From contig NZ_MEJH01000003.1 of the NCBI RefSeq assembly GCF_001953635.1, positions 1,019,287 to 1,083,286 of the forward strand: DNA of 64,000 nt, given 5' to 3'. The position numbers and the translations under genes were made by a program. This DNA is from Alteromonas abrolhosensis (GTDB lineage Bacteria > Pseudomonadota > Gammaproteobacteria > Enterobacterales > Alteromonadaceae). The first letter of the stretch is position 1, and every line of letters begins with the position of its first letter. Below are positions 35,458 to 45,005 of this stretch, in pieces. The notes under the pieces were generated by a model. That model had not been told where the DNA came from, did not search any database, and was given only the letters and a program-made list of their open reading frames with translations.

Positions 35458-36995
35458 GCGGTTCCTTTTAGTGAATCTAGCGAACTTTCTGTTAACGTAG
35501 TGGGAGCAGAACCTTGCTGACCTTCGTTGCTGTTTTCGTGCGATAAAATGTTGCGCAGCTGATTAACTTTTTCGAGCACTTTTTCTTTGAACGTAGTGTT
35601 TACCGACAGTTCAGCGAACATGGTTTCAAGAGATAGCAATTTTTTAGCAAGTTCTATTGCCTGAAAGTCTACCGATTTTGCTGTGGCCCTTAACATACTA
35701 TCTAGCGGGTCAGTGATAGTTTCGTTTAGACGTGCCTTGTTGTTTACAAATAGGCACCAGGCCGCAACGGCACTGCAGAGCAAATCAATATTTCGTTTTG
35801 CTTTTAGGTTATCGCGTACTGTGTCGAGAATTCGAAATGGGATTTTCTGTGACCCATCCCAAGCAATTTGCGACAACAGGTGGCGAATATGCTTATTCTC
35901 ATAGCGCTTAACAATGTCTTGTGCGTAAGCGTTCAGATCAAAGTCTTGTGTTCCGCTATCGGCATTCTCGTTATCACTGGATAGAGACGGAACAATTTCT
36001 TCTTTCAACATGGTTTGAATCAGTTGCTTTATGGCTGGGGTACGCATTGCGTCGAATACGGTTTCCTTGCCAAGCAATAACCCTATGTAGGCCAGTGTTG
36101 AATGTGTGCCGTTTAGAATGCGAAGCTTAGCTTTTTCAAAGAAGCTCACATCATGAGTAAAAGTAACGCCAACTTTATCCCAAGCGGGTCGTGGGCCAGA
36201 AAAATTATCTTCAACCACCCATTGAGTAAATGCCTCTCGCTGAATAGGCCAGTTATCAGTTAAACCCAGCTCAGCGGCAACGTTGGCTTTAAAGCTGTCT
36301 TCAGTTGCTGGCGTAATACTGTCAACCATAGTGCAGGGGAAGGCGATGTTCTCGCTGATCCATTGGCCGAGTGATTCGTCCGTTTTATTGGCGAACTCGG
36401 TCACCGCTTTTTGCAGCTTTTTACCGTTGTCTGACACGTTGTCACAGCTGATAATGGTAATATCTGCATAGCCTGCCTGCTTACGTTGTGCTAGCGCTTG
36501 CACAATTAGGCCAACTGCACTTACCGGTGTTTCTGGCGTGACTAAATCAGCTTTAATATCCGGATGATCAGTATCTAGATGACCTTGCGCATTAAGGCAA
36601 TAGCCCTTTTCTGTCACGGTAAGCGTCACAATTTTAGTTTGCTTGTTTACCAGTGCAGCAACAATGTCTTCACGATCATTTGCTAATGTAGAAAGGGTTT
36701 TAATTGCGCCGATAATGTGGGTTTCAGGCTCGTTATCAACAATACACAACGCATAGAGATTGTCTTGTGTACTCAACGCTTCTTTAAGAGATGCGCTGCG
36801 CATTGACACACCGTGAATGCGCCAGTCACCGCCATAAGCCAGCGCCTTTTCGGTATAATACGCTTGGTGCGCACGGTGAAAGGCGCCTGGACCAATATGC
36901 ACAATGCCACAACCGGTTGCTTCCAGATCGTAATTTGGTTTACTTACGCTGTCACTTAAAAGAGGTAGCGTTGAAATTGATAACGGCTTTGTCAT
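35454..36995 (-). CDS. uxuB: UxuB-type uronate reductase (mannitol dehydrogenase family)
   Basis: A 513-residue NAD-dependent polyol dehydrogenase. It shares HIGPGAFHRAHQAYYT, VTLTVTEKGYC, SCDNVSDNGK, FPCTMVDSITPAT and KLRILNGTHSTLAYIG with E. coli UxuB (fructuronate reductase), not with the separate UxaB type. A 30-residue C-terminal tail, rich in Ser and Gly, is extra. It sits between uxaC and eda in an operon with altronate dehydratase, where tagaturonate reductase is the expected step. It may therefore reduce tagaturonate, or both keto-uronates. The gene symbol reflects sequence type, not proven substrate. Confidence 0.85.
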   Translation of the reverse strand: MTKPLSISTLPLLSDSVSKPNYDLEATGCGIVHIGPGAFHRAHQAYYTEKALAYGGDWRIHGVSMRSASLKEALSTQDNLYALCIVDNEPETHIIGAIKTLSTLANDREDIVAALVNKQTKIVTLTVTEKGYCLNAQGHLDTDHPDIKADLVTPETPVSAVGLIVQALAQRKQAGYADITIISCDNVSDNGKKLQKAVTEFANKTDESLGQWISENIAFPCTMVDSITPATEDSFKANVAAELGLTDNWPIQREAFTQWVVEDNFSGPRPAWDKVGVTFTHDVSFFEKAKLRILNGTHSTLAYIGLLLGKETVFDAMRTPAIKQLIQTMLKEEIVPSLSSDNENADSGTQDFDLNAYAQDIVKRYENKHIRHLLSQIAWDGSQKIPFRILDTVRDNLKAKRNIDLLCSAVAAWCLFVNNKARLNETITDPLDSMLRATAKSVDFQAIELAKKLLSLETMFAELSVNTTFKEKVLEKVNQLRNILSHENSNEGQQGSAPTTLTESSLDSLKGTA

Positions 36996-36997
36996 GA

Positions 36998-38413
36998 TTA
37001 CCCCAGTTTGTACGCTTGTTTAGCAAAATCATAAGTTAGTTTTCTTGCAATGCTGGCCGCTTCTGTTTCACTGATGCGGTGCTCCACAACTAGCTGTGCA
37101 AGGAAGCGACAATCAATGCGTCTGGCAACATCATGACGTGCAGGAATAGACAAGAACGCGCGCGTATCGTCATTAAAACCAACGGTATTGAAGAAACCTG
37201 CGGTTTCTGTCACTTGATGTCTAAAGCGCAACATGCCTTCAGGGCTATCGTGGAACCACCAAGAAGGACCAAGTTTCAGGCAAGGGTAGTGGCCTGCAAG
37301 TGGTGCTAATTCACGGCTGTACGTGGTTTCATCTAATGTAAATAGAATAATGTCGAGGTTAGGCTCGTTACCGTATTTACCGAGTAACGGGCGAAGCGCT
37401 TTAACAAAATCTGTTTGCATTGGAATGTCGTGGCCTTTATCGCGACCAAACTGTATAAAGAGCTGACTGTTGTGGTTTCTAAACGAACCAGGGTGAATTT
37501 GCATCACCATGCCGTCTTCTACACTCATTCCCGCTAATTCGGTAAGCATTTGCGCTCTAAATAGCTCTTGCTCTTCAGCGTTACTGTTTCCACTTCTTAC
37601 TTTATCGAATAAAGCAATACACTCAGCTTCACTTAAATCAGCTGTGTTCGCCGTTGGGTGTCCGTGATCCGTTGCTGTTGCACCGTGCTCTCTAAAGACG
37701 GCACGTCGTGCACGAATTGCGTTCAGGTAGCCCTGCCAGGTTGCAGTGTCTTCACCGGTGAGTTCACCAAGTTTCTCAATGTTTGAAACAATATCTTCGC
37801 GTGAAGCATCGACTACATCATCAGGTCTAAAGGTGGTGATAACCCGCTTTGCCCACGGTGTATCTTTAATCGCTGCGTGATGGGGAAGGGCATCAAGCGC
37901 GCCTTCGGTGGTAGCAATCACTTCAATATTGAAGCGGTCCATCAGTGCACGGGGTTTAAAGTCATCCCCTTGAAGCTGCGCAGTGATGTGGTCGTAATAA
38001 TGCGTTGCGTTGTCGCTACACAACATCTCTCGCAAACCAAATACATCGTGAAATACAGTGTCTAACCACAAACGCGATGGTGTGGCAGCAAATAGATGAT
38101 AGTTATCTGCCAGAAGTTTCCAAATTTTACGTGGATCCTTTTCCGTTTCGCCGCCGTCCCAACGTGGCACACCAATATCGGTTAATTTAATACCTTGGCT
38201 ATACAGCATTCTGAACACATAGTGATCAGGGGTGATAAACAACTCGGTTGCATTGGTGAAATTGTTGTTTTGTGCAAACCAACGTGGGTCAGTATGGCCA
38301 TGCGGACTTATGATAGGGAGATCTCGAATTTCCTTATACAGCGCCTTTGCAACACTTCGGGTTGCTTCATCGGCAGGAAAAAGTCTATCTTCATGTAATA
38401 ATATCGATTCCAT
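36998..38413 (-). CDS. uxaC: Uronate isomerase
   Basis: A 471-residue enzyme, the same size as E. coli UxaC (470). The metal site begins SPHGHTDPRWFAQNN (HxH), and the C-terminal half has NTVGFNDDTRAFLSIPARHD. It converts galacturonate to tagaturonate and glucuronate to fructuronate. The start MESILLHEDRLF at 38413 has GAGAG upstream; a more distal ATG would overlap the uxaA gene. The uxuB-type gene starts 2 bp after its stop. Confidence 0.95.
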   Translation of the reverse strand: MESILLHEDRLFPADEATRSVAKALYKEIRDLPIISPHGHTDPRWFAQNNNFTNATELFITPDHYVFRMLYSQGIKLTDIGVPRWDGGETEKDPRKIWKLLADNYHLFAATPSRLWLDTVFHDVFGLREMLCSDNATHYYDHITAQLQGDDFKPRALMDRFNIEVIATTEGALDALPHHAAIKDTPWAKRVITTFRPDDVVDASREDIVSNIEKLGELTGEDTATWQGYLNAIRARRAVFREHGATATDHGHPTANTADLSEAECIALFDKVRSGNSNAEEQELFRAQMLTELAGMSVEDGMVMQIHPGSFRNHNSQLFIQFGRDKGHDIPMQTDFVKALRPLLGKYGNEPNLDIILFTLDETTYSRELAPLAGHYPCLKLGPSWWFHDSPEGMLRFRHQVTETAGFFNTVGFNDDTRAFLSIPARHDVARRIDCRFLAQLVVEHRISETEAASIARKLTYDFAKQAYKLG

Positions 38414-38424
38414 AACGCTCTCTT

Positions 38425-39915
38425 TTAGAGGGTGACGCCACGTTTCCAAATAGCAATCTCATGGCTGCCATTTTTCTCGTTGCAGGTTTGTTGACCAGAT
38501 GCCACTGCCAAACAATGTTGGAGTAGCGCTTCGGCACACTTATCAATAGATACGCCTTCCAGAACTTGTCCAGCGTTAAAATCTATCCAATGTGGCTTCT
38601 TATTAGCGATATCTGAATTTGACGATATCTTGACTGTGGGTACAGGAAAACCAAGGGGCGTGCCTCGACCTGTGGTGAATAAAACGATATGTGCACCCGA
38701 TGCTGCCAACGCCGTTGAACTAACGGCATCGTTACCAGGTGCTTGTAATAAACTTAAGCCTTTATCTTGCTTGGGCTCGCCATACTGCAAGATAGACTGA
38801 ATAGTAGACGTTCCACCTTTTTGAACCGCGCCGAGAGACTTTTCCTCTAGCGTGGTTAAACCGCCTGCCTTATTGCCTGGAGACGGGTTTTCGTAAATAG
38901 GTTGATTGTGGGCGATAAAGTAGTTCTTAAACTCATCAATCAGCGAGTTAAACGCCTCGAATACGTCTTTGTTTTTTGCGCGATTCATTAAGAGCTGTTC
39001 GGCACCAAACATTTCTGGCGTTTCGGTTAAAATGACCGAGCCACCTAGATTACACATTAAATCAGTAACGCGCCCTACTGTTGGGTTGGCAGTAATACCG
39101 CTAAAAGCGTCGCTACCACCGCACTTCATGCCCAACGTTAATTCGCTAGCGTCTATGGGCTCGCGTTTGTCATTAGCCATGACTTTTAGCAAGTCGTAAA
39201 CTGCGTTTACGCCTTCTTCTAATTCATCTACCACTTCTTGTGCGTTGTAGAAGCGAACCCGATTTGCCGGTTTATCAACGTGAGGCAGTAAACTCTTAAG
39301 CTGATTGTTTTCGCAACCCAAGCCTACAATTAACACCGCACCAGCGTTCGGGTGAGATGCGAGAGAGGCTAAGATAGTGCGCGTGTCATCTAAATCATCG
39401 CCCAGCTGAGAACAGCCAAAAGGGTGGGTAAATGCGCGGAACCCGTCGCACTCGCTAGCGAAACGGCGATTACATTCGTTGGCAATACGGTCTGCTGTTC
39501 GATTTACGCAGCCTACGGTATTGATGATCCATACTTCATTGCGAATACCCACTTTTCCATTTTCTCTTCTGTAGCCCATGAACTGTAACCCAGAAGTAAG
39601 ATGGTTTTGTTTTGAAGCGGTATTTGACGGCGCGTAAACGTATTGTTCAGTGCCTTTTAACTTAGTCTTTGCGTTATGGCTGTGAACATGTTCGCCGGGG
39701 TTAATTTGACTTATTGCAGCACCAATGCTGAAACCATATTTTACGATGTCGCAACCGTCTGACAGGGTAACTAAGGCAACTTTATGGCCAGCAGGAATGT
39801 CTTGGCTAACTGTAATGTCATATTCAGCGATGTAAGTGCCAGCCACGATAGGGCAGGTTGCAACCGCAACGTTATCGTTATTATGCACTTTAACTAGTTG
39901 TGTTTTAACGTCCAT
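38425..39915 (-). CDS. uxaA: Altronate dehydratase
   Basis: A 496-residue enzyme, the same length as E. coli UxaA. The N-terminal SAF-like domain (about residues 1-95) has LVTLSDGCDIVKYGFSIGAA. The catalytic part has GYRRENGKVGIRNEVWIINT, GCSQLGDD, KCGGSDAFSGITANP and TGRGTPLGFPVPT. It dehydrates D-altronate to KDG. It is the first gene of the five-gene galacturonate operon, with a perfect operator 151 bp upstream. Confidence 0.95.
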   Translation of the reverse strand: MDVKTQLVKVHNNDNVAVATCPIVAGTYIAEYDITVSQDIPAGHKVALVTLSDGCDIVKYGFSIGAAISQINPGEHVHSHNAKTKLKGTEQYVYAPSNTASKQNHLTSGLQFMGYRRENGKVGIRNEVWIINTVGCVNRTADRIANECNRRFASECDGFRAFTHPFGCSQLGDDLDDTRTILASLASHPNAGAVLIVGLGCENNQLKSLLPHVDKPANRVRFYNAQEVVDELEEGVNAVYDLLKVMANDKREPIDASELTLGMKCGGSDAFSGITANPTVGRVTDLMCNLGGSVILTETPEMFGAEQLLMNRAKNKDVFEAFNSLIDEFKNYFIAHNQPIYENPSPGNKAGGLTTLEEKSLGAVQKGGTSTIQSILQYGEPKQDKGLSLLQAPGNDAVSSTALAASGAHIVLFTTGRGTPLGFPVPTVKISSNSDIANKKPHWIDFNAGQVLEGVSIDKCAEALLQHCLAVASGQQTCNEKNGSHEIAIWKRGVTL

Positions 39916-40065
39916 TACAAGTCCTGCTTTATCTTTACGGCTTATTTAACTGCTAAGCGTTGTTAAATAAGCACTGTGTATTTAAAAAGAGCGATAGATT
40001 AGAAAACGTTGCTTTTCACGCCCTGTTTACAAATTGTTTATTTTTAACATTCTTTTTTATTGTCG

Positions 40066-40079
40066 TGCCACCGGTGGCA
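40066..40079. promoter_or_regulatory. Operator of the pectin regulon, before the uxaA operon
   Basis: TGCCACCGGTGGCA, a perfect 14-bp palindrome in the 209-bp gap between uxaA and the LacI-family gene. It is the same sequence as at 45856, and fits repression of uxaA-uxaC-uxuB-eda-kdgK. Confidence 0.85.
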
Positions 40080-40124
40080 TAATAGGTCGAAAAAGAAGTG
40101 TTAGCAACACTTCATTGTAAAAAA

Positions 40125-41141
40125 TCACACTTTTTTGATTGAATCGCGAATAATTAGGTGAGGTTTGACCAGATACGTTTCGGTTTCACTAACTTCACTG
40201 CCTTCGATATGAGCAATGATTTTACGTGCTGCGATAGCTGCCATGTCCCCAACGGGACGTTGAACGGTTGTCAGAGCAGGAATGACGCGAGCGGCAAGTA
40301 AGTTGTCATCGAACCCAGCAACGGAAAGTTCGTCTGGCACGGTAATTCCCATTTCGTGGGCTACTTTTAACACACCTGCCGCCATTTCGTCGTTGTTCGC
40401 AAAGATAGCTTTAACTCGTGGCGACTGAATGAGTAATTGGCGCGCACATTCGATACCGCTTTCGAAGCTGTTTTTACCTTCAATTACTCTGTTTTTAGGA
40501 ACATCGACACCTAAACCGTTAAGTGTTTCAACAAAGCCTTCTAAACGTTCTTTCGATGAATAGTACTGTTGAGGACCGCTAATAATACCAATATCTTTAT
40601 GACCCAGTGACACCATATAGCGTGCTAAATCACTTAGCGCCGCTCTGTCGTCACTGACGACAATATTTTGATGGTCGTCCAAATCTACTGACGCCATCCG
40701 AACATAGTTAATGCTCTTTTGCTGCAGGGCGTCTGCCAGTAGCTTAGATTCGGATACCGGTGGCAATATGATGACACCATCTATGTTTGAACGACGTACG
40801 AAGTTGATGCAGTCTTCTACAAACCCTTCAGCGTTGTAACTGCAAGGGTGGACAACTAACTCATAACCCTTTTGAGAACATATGCTTAACACGCCTCTTT
40901 GTACCTGGTCGATATACAAGGCGTCGGGGTTGTCATAAATCAAGCCTATCAAGTAAGAGCGGCTAGTACTTAAGCCTCGCGCTTGTTTGTCAGGGGCAAA
41001 CCCCGTTTCTTGAATGACCGCTTCAATGCGCTCACGTGTTGCCTTACCCACATTGGTCGCACCGTTAATGACACGTGACACGGTACGTTTCGATACCCCT
41101 GCTAGGGCTGCAACATCATTGATAGTCGGGCGCTTGTTCAT
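40125..41141 (-). CDS. LacI-family regulator of the pectin/galacturonate locus
   Basis: A 338-residue repressor-type protein. Residues 5-50 are the helix-turn-helix and hinge (TINDVAALAGVSKRTVSRVI, then ARGLSTSRSYLIGLI). The rest is a periplasmic-binding-like effector domain. It is placed between the uxaA operon and the TRAP operon. Palindromes with the CCGG centre that LacI proteins favour occur before each uronate unit. It is probably a KdgR-like repressor released by KDG or a related intermediate; the effector is inference. Confidence 0.93.
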   Translation of the reverse strand: MNKRPTINDVAALAGVSKRTVSRVINGATNVGKATRERIEAVIQETGFAPDKQARGLSTSRSYLIGLIYDNPDALYIDQVQRGVLSICSQKGYELVVHPCSYNAEGFVEDCINFVRRSNIDGVIILPPVSESKLLADALQQKSINYVRMASVDLDDHQNIVVSDDRAALSDLARYMVSLGHKDIGIISGPQQYYSSKERLEGFVETLNGLGVDVPKNRVIEGKNSFESGIECARQLLIQSPRVKAIFANNDEMAAGVLKVAHEMGITVPDELSVAGFDDNLLAARVIPALTTVQRPVGDMAAIAARKIIAHIEGSEVSETETYLVKPHLIIRDSIKKV

Positions 41142-41220
41142 AATTCTCTGTTTTTCCGCGCTATTATGTCGTTACTTCCGATATTACCACACAAATCAGG
41201 GCAATATGTTTTTGTTACTC

Positions 41221-41272
41221 AAAAGTGAAAGGTCATGTGATCAGACTACGTCAGACCACATGATTCACTTTT
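41221..41272 (-). terminator. Long hairpin at the end of the TRAP operon
   Basis: TCATGTGATC pairs with GACCACATGA (one G-U), extended by an outer AAAAGTGA/TCACTTTT stem. It lies just past the DctM-like stop on the minus strand and ends in TTTT. The outer AT stem makes it look like a bidirectional structure. Confidence 0.55.
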
Positions 41273-41286
41273 ATATTTCTTTTTTA

Positions 41287-42582
41287 CTAAAACCCTAATG
41301 CACGAGGTAGCGCTTCGCTGAACCAAGCGACATAAGTGACCAGCATAAGAACAACAAACATAGCTACATACAAAGGAATAAGCGGTCGAATGATGTTCTC
41401 AAGTTTGGTTTTGGCAATGGCGCAGGTTATGAAAAGTACTGCGCCAACGGGCGGAGAGCACAATCCAATAGACAGGTTGAGTACTAGCATAATGCCAAAC
41501 TGAAGCTCGCTCATGCCAAGCTCTAGCGCCACTGGTAAAAAGATGGGCGTAAAAATTAGTACGGCTGGTGTCATATCTAAAAACGCACCAACCACAATGA
41601 GTAACAGGTTAATTAGAAGCAGAATAAGTAAAGGATTATCGCTCACAGACAACAGTGCATTACTTAAGGTTTGCGGAATGTTCTCGAACGATAAAAGCCA
41701 AGACATGGCGGTAGACGCCGCAATAAGCAGCATAACAATGGCTGTCGTTTCCGCCGCTTTTAAGAAAATGTCAGGTAAGGCTTTCGCTTCTACTTCTTTG
41801 TAAAACACCACGGCTAATAGTAACGAGTAAACCACTGCAATGGCGCCTGCTTCAGTAGCGGTAAAAACACCGCCCACAATACCACCAATAACCAGAATTA
41901 TTAGGAACAAAGAGGGAAGGGCAGCGACAGTTTTCTCAAAAACAACGTTAAGTGGAAGTCGTGGTGAAAGCGGAAATCCTTTCATTTTGGCATAAATAAA
42001 GCACACTAGCATAAGCGCTAATCCAACCATAATGCCCGGTATATAGCCAGCCATAAACAAGGCCGCGATAGATACCCCGCCACTGGCGATGGCATAAACA
42101 ATTAATATATTGCTTGGCGGGATTAACATACCCGTGGTCGATGCAGCTGCGGTGACAGCAGCACTAAAATTAGGCTCGTAGCCAGCCTTTTTCATTTCGG
42201 GCAGCATAAAGCTGCCTATTGCAGAAGTGGTCGCTACTGCAGACCCTGAAATTGCACCGAAGAGCATACAGGATACAACATTAACTAAGGCAAGACCGCC
42301 AGGTAGGGCACCAATAAGCGCCATTGCACATTCTATTAATCGCTTGGCAATGCCTCCTCGCCCCATGATAAGCCCTGATAGAACAAAGAACGGGATGGCC
42401 AGTAGCGCAAAACTATTGAGTCCACCTGCCATACGCTGGGCAATAGTAATGGTAGCGGGTGCAATGTCCATGCTCATTACCATAGCGAGTAACGTTGCTA
42501 CCCCTATGCTAATTGAAATAGGAACGTTTAATAGGAGTAATACGAAAAAGGCAACGACTAAGATAATACCGGTCAGTTCCAT
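41287..42582 (-). CDS. dctM: TRAP transporter large membrane subunit (DctM type)
   Basis: A 431-residue polytopic protein with about 12 hydrophobic segments. It contains the DctM patterns AIPFFVLSGLIMGRGGIAKR, MLIPPSNILIVYA and NLSIGLCSPPVGAVLFI. It forms the sodium-driven channel of a TRAP carrier. Its ATG overlaps the DctQ stop by one base. It is last in the operon kduD-kduI-dctP-dctQ-dctM, so the cargo is probably galacturonate, unsaturated uronates or KDG. Confidence 0.95.
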   Translation of the reverse strand: MELTGIILVVAFFVLLLLNVPISISIGVATLLAMVMSMDIAPATITIAQRMAGGLNSFALLAIPFFVLSGLIMGRGGIAKRLIECAMALIGALPGGLALVNVVSCMLFGAISGSAVATTSAIGSFMLPEMKKAGYEPNFSAAVTAAASTTGMLIPPSNILIVYAIASGGVSIAALFMAGYIPGIMVGLALMLVCFIYAKMKGFPLSPRLPLNVVFEKTVAALPSLFLIILVIGGIVGGVFTATEAGAIAVVYSLLLAVVFYKEVEAKALPDIFLKAAETTAIVMLLIAASTAMSWLLSFENIPQTLSNALLSVSDNPLLILLLINLLLIVVGAFLDMTPAVLIFTPIFLPVALELGMSELQFGIMLVLNLSIGLCSPPVGAVLFITCAIAKTKLENIIRPLIPLYVAMFVVLMLVTYVAWFSEALPRALGF

Positions 42583-43067
42583 TACGCTGACTCCTTATTG
42601 TTGTTTCGCCACAGCGTAGTAATGTTTACCAGTGCATAGGCAATGATAAGGCCACCAGACAGGGGCAGCACACTATAAATAAGGCCCATTTTTACACCCA
42701 GAGCCGCCGAGATTTGTTCTAATTCTAGGGTGAGAGACACAAGCTCGGAACCACCGTACACCATCACTAATACACAGAAAATAATGACGATAATCTCAAC
42801 GCAGGTGAGTAATAATCTTTTTACTTTACGCGACTGGCGCTCAACAATTAAGTTGAAGCCTAAATGCGCATTTTGACGATACGCATAGGCAGCACCTAAT
42901 ATGCCAATCCAAATTAATATGAATCTAGATAATTCTTCAGTGATTGATGCTGGGTCTTTAAGTACATAACGCGAGACCACTTGCCAAATTACAGTAAGTA
43001 AAATACTCACCATGGCTGCAATAAGGGTACCTGCTAAGGCTTTGTCGATGAGGCGTATTATTGTCAT
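42582..43067 (-). CDS. dctQ: TRAP transporter small membrane subunit (DctQ type)
   Basis: A 161-residue protein with four membrane helices. DctQ-typical motifs include VVSRYVLKDPASITEELSRF and GAAYAYRQNAHLGFNLI. It bridges the binding protein and the large channel subunit. It starts 2 bp after the dctP stop. Confidence 0.93.
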   Translation of the reverse strand: MTIIRLIDKALAGTLIAAMVSILLTVIWQVVSRYVLKDPASITEELSRFILIWIGILGAAYAYRQNAHLGFNLIVERQSRKVKRLLLTCVEIIVIIFCVLVMVYGGSELVSLTLELEQISAALGVKMGLIYSVLPLSGGLIIAYALVNITTLWRNNNKESA

Positions 43068-43069
43068 TG

Positions 43070-44053
43070 TTACATCGCTTTAATTTGCGTTATTAAGTCG
43101 CCAATCGGCGTACCTTCGAAGCTCTTATGAAAAGGCTTAACTGCTTCAACGAAAGGCGCTTTGTCAGGTGTAATAACCGTGACACCTTCGGCTTTTACCT
43201 TTTCTAACGAGGCTTGTGTGGATGTTTTCCAAAGTTCACGTTGGTATTCAACGGAGTCTTCCATAGCTTTGGTTAACCAGATTTTCTGCTGCTCATTCAA
43301 GCTTTCCCAAACTGGGAGGGATGCCAGCATGACATCTGGCACACTGGTATGCTCATCAAGGCTGTAGTAGCGGGCAATTTCATAGTGACGTGAAAGGTAG
43401 TAGCTTGGCGGGTTATTCTCAGCACCGTCTACCACGCCTTGCTGAAGCGCTGTGTAAAGCTCTCCCCAGGCAACGGGAGTCGCTGCGCCTCCAAGTGCAC
43501 GAACTGTTGCAACCGCAGTAGGACTATTTAACACGCGAATTTTTAGCCCGTTTAGATCGCTCGGCGTTTTTATTGGTTTATCGTTAGTGTAAAAACTGCG
43601 GCTACCTGCATCGTAATAGCCTAGGCCTTTAAGACGGAAATCCTCAACACCAGAAAGCAAATCATTGCCCAGATCGCTGTTTAATACTCGCCAGAAGTGT
43701 TCGTTATCGCGAAAAATATAGGGAATACTAAATATCTTCATTTCCGGTGCAAACCCTTCCAGAGGGCTTGCAGATACTTTAGTCATAGCGAGTGAACCAA
43801 TCTGCAACAGTTCTACCATTTCTCGCTCAGTACCCAGCTGGCTACTTGGATAAATCACCACACTCATTGTGCCGTCAGAATAGTAATCTAGACGCTCTCC
43901 TAGATATTCCATCGCCTTGTGTACAGAGTGCTGAGTGTCTAAGGTATGCCCCAAGCGCAACACGGTGACTTCACCTTGCAATTCATTTTGAGAACACGCC
44001 GATGTTAGCAACAGCGCTGTGGCAGACAGTGTGAGTTTTATATACCGCAACAT
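43070..44053 (-). CDS. dctP: TRAP substrate-binding protein (DctP type), predicted lipoprotein
   Basis: About 327 residues. The N-terminus MLRYIKLTLSATALLLTSAC ends in a lipobox (Cys20), so the binder is probably membrane-anchored rather than freely periplasmic. The body has YPSSQLGTEREMVELLQIGS, LNGLKIRVLNSPTAVATVRAL and EGVVDGAENNPPSYYLSRH-like DctP motifs, including the conserved Arg that binds carboxylates. The start at 44053 has AGGTG eight bases upstream; the ATG two codons earlier is too close to it. Confidence 0.92.
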   Translation of the reverse strand: MLRYIKLTLSATALLLTSACSQNELQGEVTVLRLGHTLDTQHSVHKAMEYLGERLDYYSDGTMSVVIYPSSQLGTEREMVELLQIGSLAMTKVSASPLEGFAPEMKIFSIPYIFRDNEHFWRVLNSDLGNDLLSGVEDFRLKGLGYYDAGSRSFYTNDKPIKTPSDLNGLKIRVLNSPTAVATVRALGGAATPVAWGELYTALQQGVVDGAENNPPSYYLSRHYEIARYYSLDEHTSVPDVMLASLPVWESLNEQQKIWLTKAMEDSVEYQRELWKTSTQASLEKVKAEGVTVITPDKAPFVEAVKPFHKSFEGTPIGDLITQIKAM

Positions 44054-44083
44054 AATCATTACACCTATTTAGAGCAGGGCTGC

Positions 44084-44983
44084 TTAGCGCAACTGTGAAG
44101 GTGGAAACTTGTCCATATCATCGTAATCAAGGTTTTCACCTGCCATTCCCCAGATAAATGCATAGCTTCCAGTACCCACACCACAGTGAATTGACCAAGG
44201 TGGCGATACTACGGCTTCTTCATTCGCAACGAAAATGTGACGAGTTTCATGAGGTTCGCCCATGAAATGACATACTCGGCTTTCGCTGTCCATATCAAAG
44301 TAAAAGTACACTTCATTGCGTCGGTCATGCTGATGAGCTGGCATGGTGTTCCAAACGGAACCCGTATGTAGACGCGTTAATCCCATCTGAAGCTGACATG
44401 TATCGACAACAGTATTGATAAGTAACTGTTTGATATCGCGTTTGTTGGAGGTTTCCTGGCTTCCTAGATGAAGGACATTTGCATCTTTGCTGCCTATTTT
44501 TTTGCATGGGTAGGCATGATGAGCTGGCGCTGAATTTAAGTAGTACTTGGCGGGATTAGACGCGTTGTCTGACTCAAATATTACTTCTTCATTGCCTTGG
44601 CCGATGTATAAGGCTTCTTCGTTATCTAAATGGTAACTAGTGCCTGAAACTGTAATGGTGCCAGGTCCGCCGATATTAATCACACCTACCTCACGGCGGG
44701 CGGTAAAAAATGGCATCTTTAGCTGATCTTCAATGGTTTCTAGCGTTAGCGCTGACGTAGTCGGTACGGCACTTCCGAGCATAAAGCGCTCGTAATGGGT
44801 GTATATCCAAACGACTTCGCCTTTTGTCATTAGAGTGTCGACTAAAAACGCGTCGCGCAGTTCTTGCGTGTTGTAAGCGTTAGCCTCTTTACGACCTATT
44901 GCATATCGGGTGTCTATTTTCTTGCTCATGTCTTTTCTATCGCTCATGGCTCTCTCATCGCTCATGCTTTTTTTGTCGCTCAT
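44084..44983 (-). CDS. kduI: 5-keto-4-deoxyuronate isomerase
   Basis: About 299 residues. The cupin enzyme core matches E. coli KduI: GVINIGGPGTITVSG, ALYIGQGNEEVIF, WNTMPAHQHDRRNEVYFYFD (His and Glu metal ligands), ETRHIFVANEEAVVSPPWSI HCGVGT. It turns 4-deoxy-5-ketouronate into the KduD substrate. The N-terminus is unusual: four in-frame ATG codons at 44983, 44965, 44947 and 44929 are spaced exactly 18 bp apart, giving MSDKKS-, MSDERA-, MSDRKD- and MSKKID-like units. GGGGGA precedes the first of these; another ATG at 44998 lacks a site. Confidence 0.93.
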   Translation of the reverse strand: MSDKKSMSDERAMSDRKDMSKKIDTRYAIGRKEANAYNTQELRDAFLVDTLMTKGEVVWIYTHYERFMLGSAVPTTSALTLETIEDQLKMPFFTARREVGVINIGGPGTITVSGTSYHLDNEEALYIGQGNEEVIFESDNASNPAKYYLNSAPAHHAYPCKKIGSKDANVLHLGSQETSNKRDIKQLLINTVVDTCQLQMGLTRLHTGSVWNTMPAHQHDRRNEVYFYFDMDSESRVCHFMGEPHETRHIFVANEEAVVSPPWSIHCGVGTGSYAFIWGMAGENLDYDDMDKFPPSQLR

Positions 44984-45005
44984 GACTGTATCCCCCATTC
45001 GTTAA

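Noticed and set aside
40754-40768. Half-match to the pectin operator (ATACCGGTGGCAATA)
   Set aside because: It lies inside the LacI coding sequence, only one half-site matches, and the codons are explained by conserved protein sequence.
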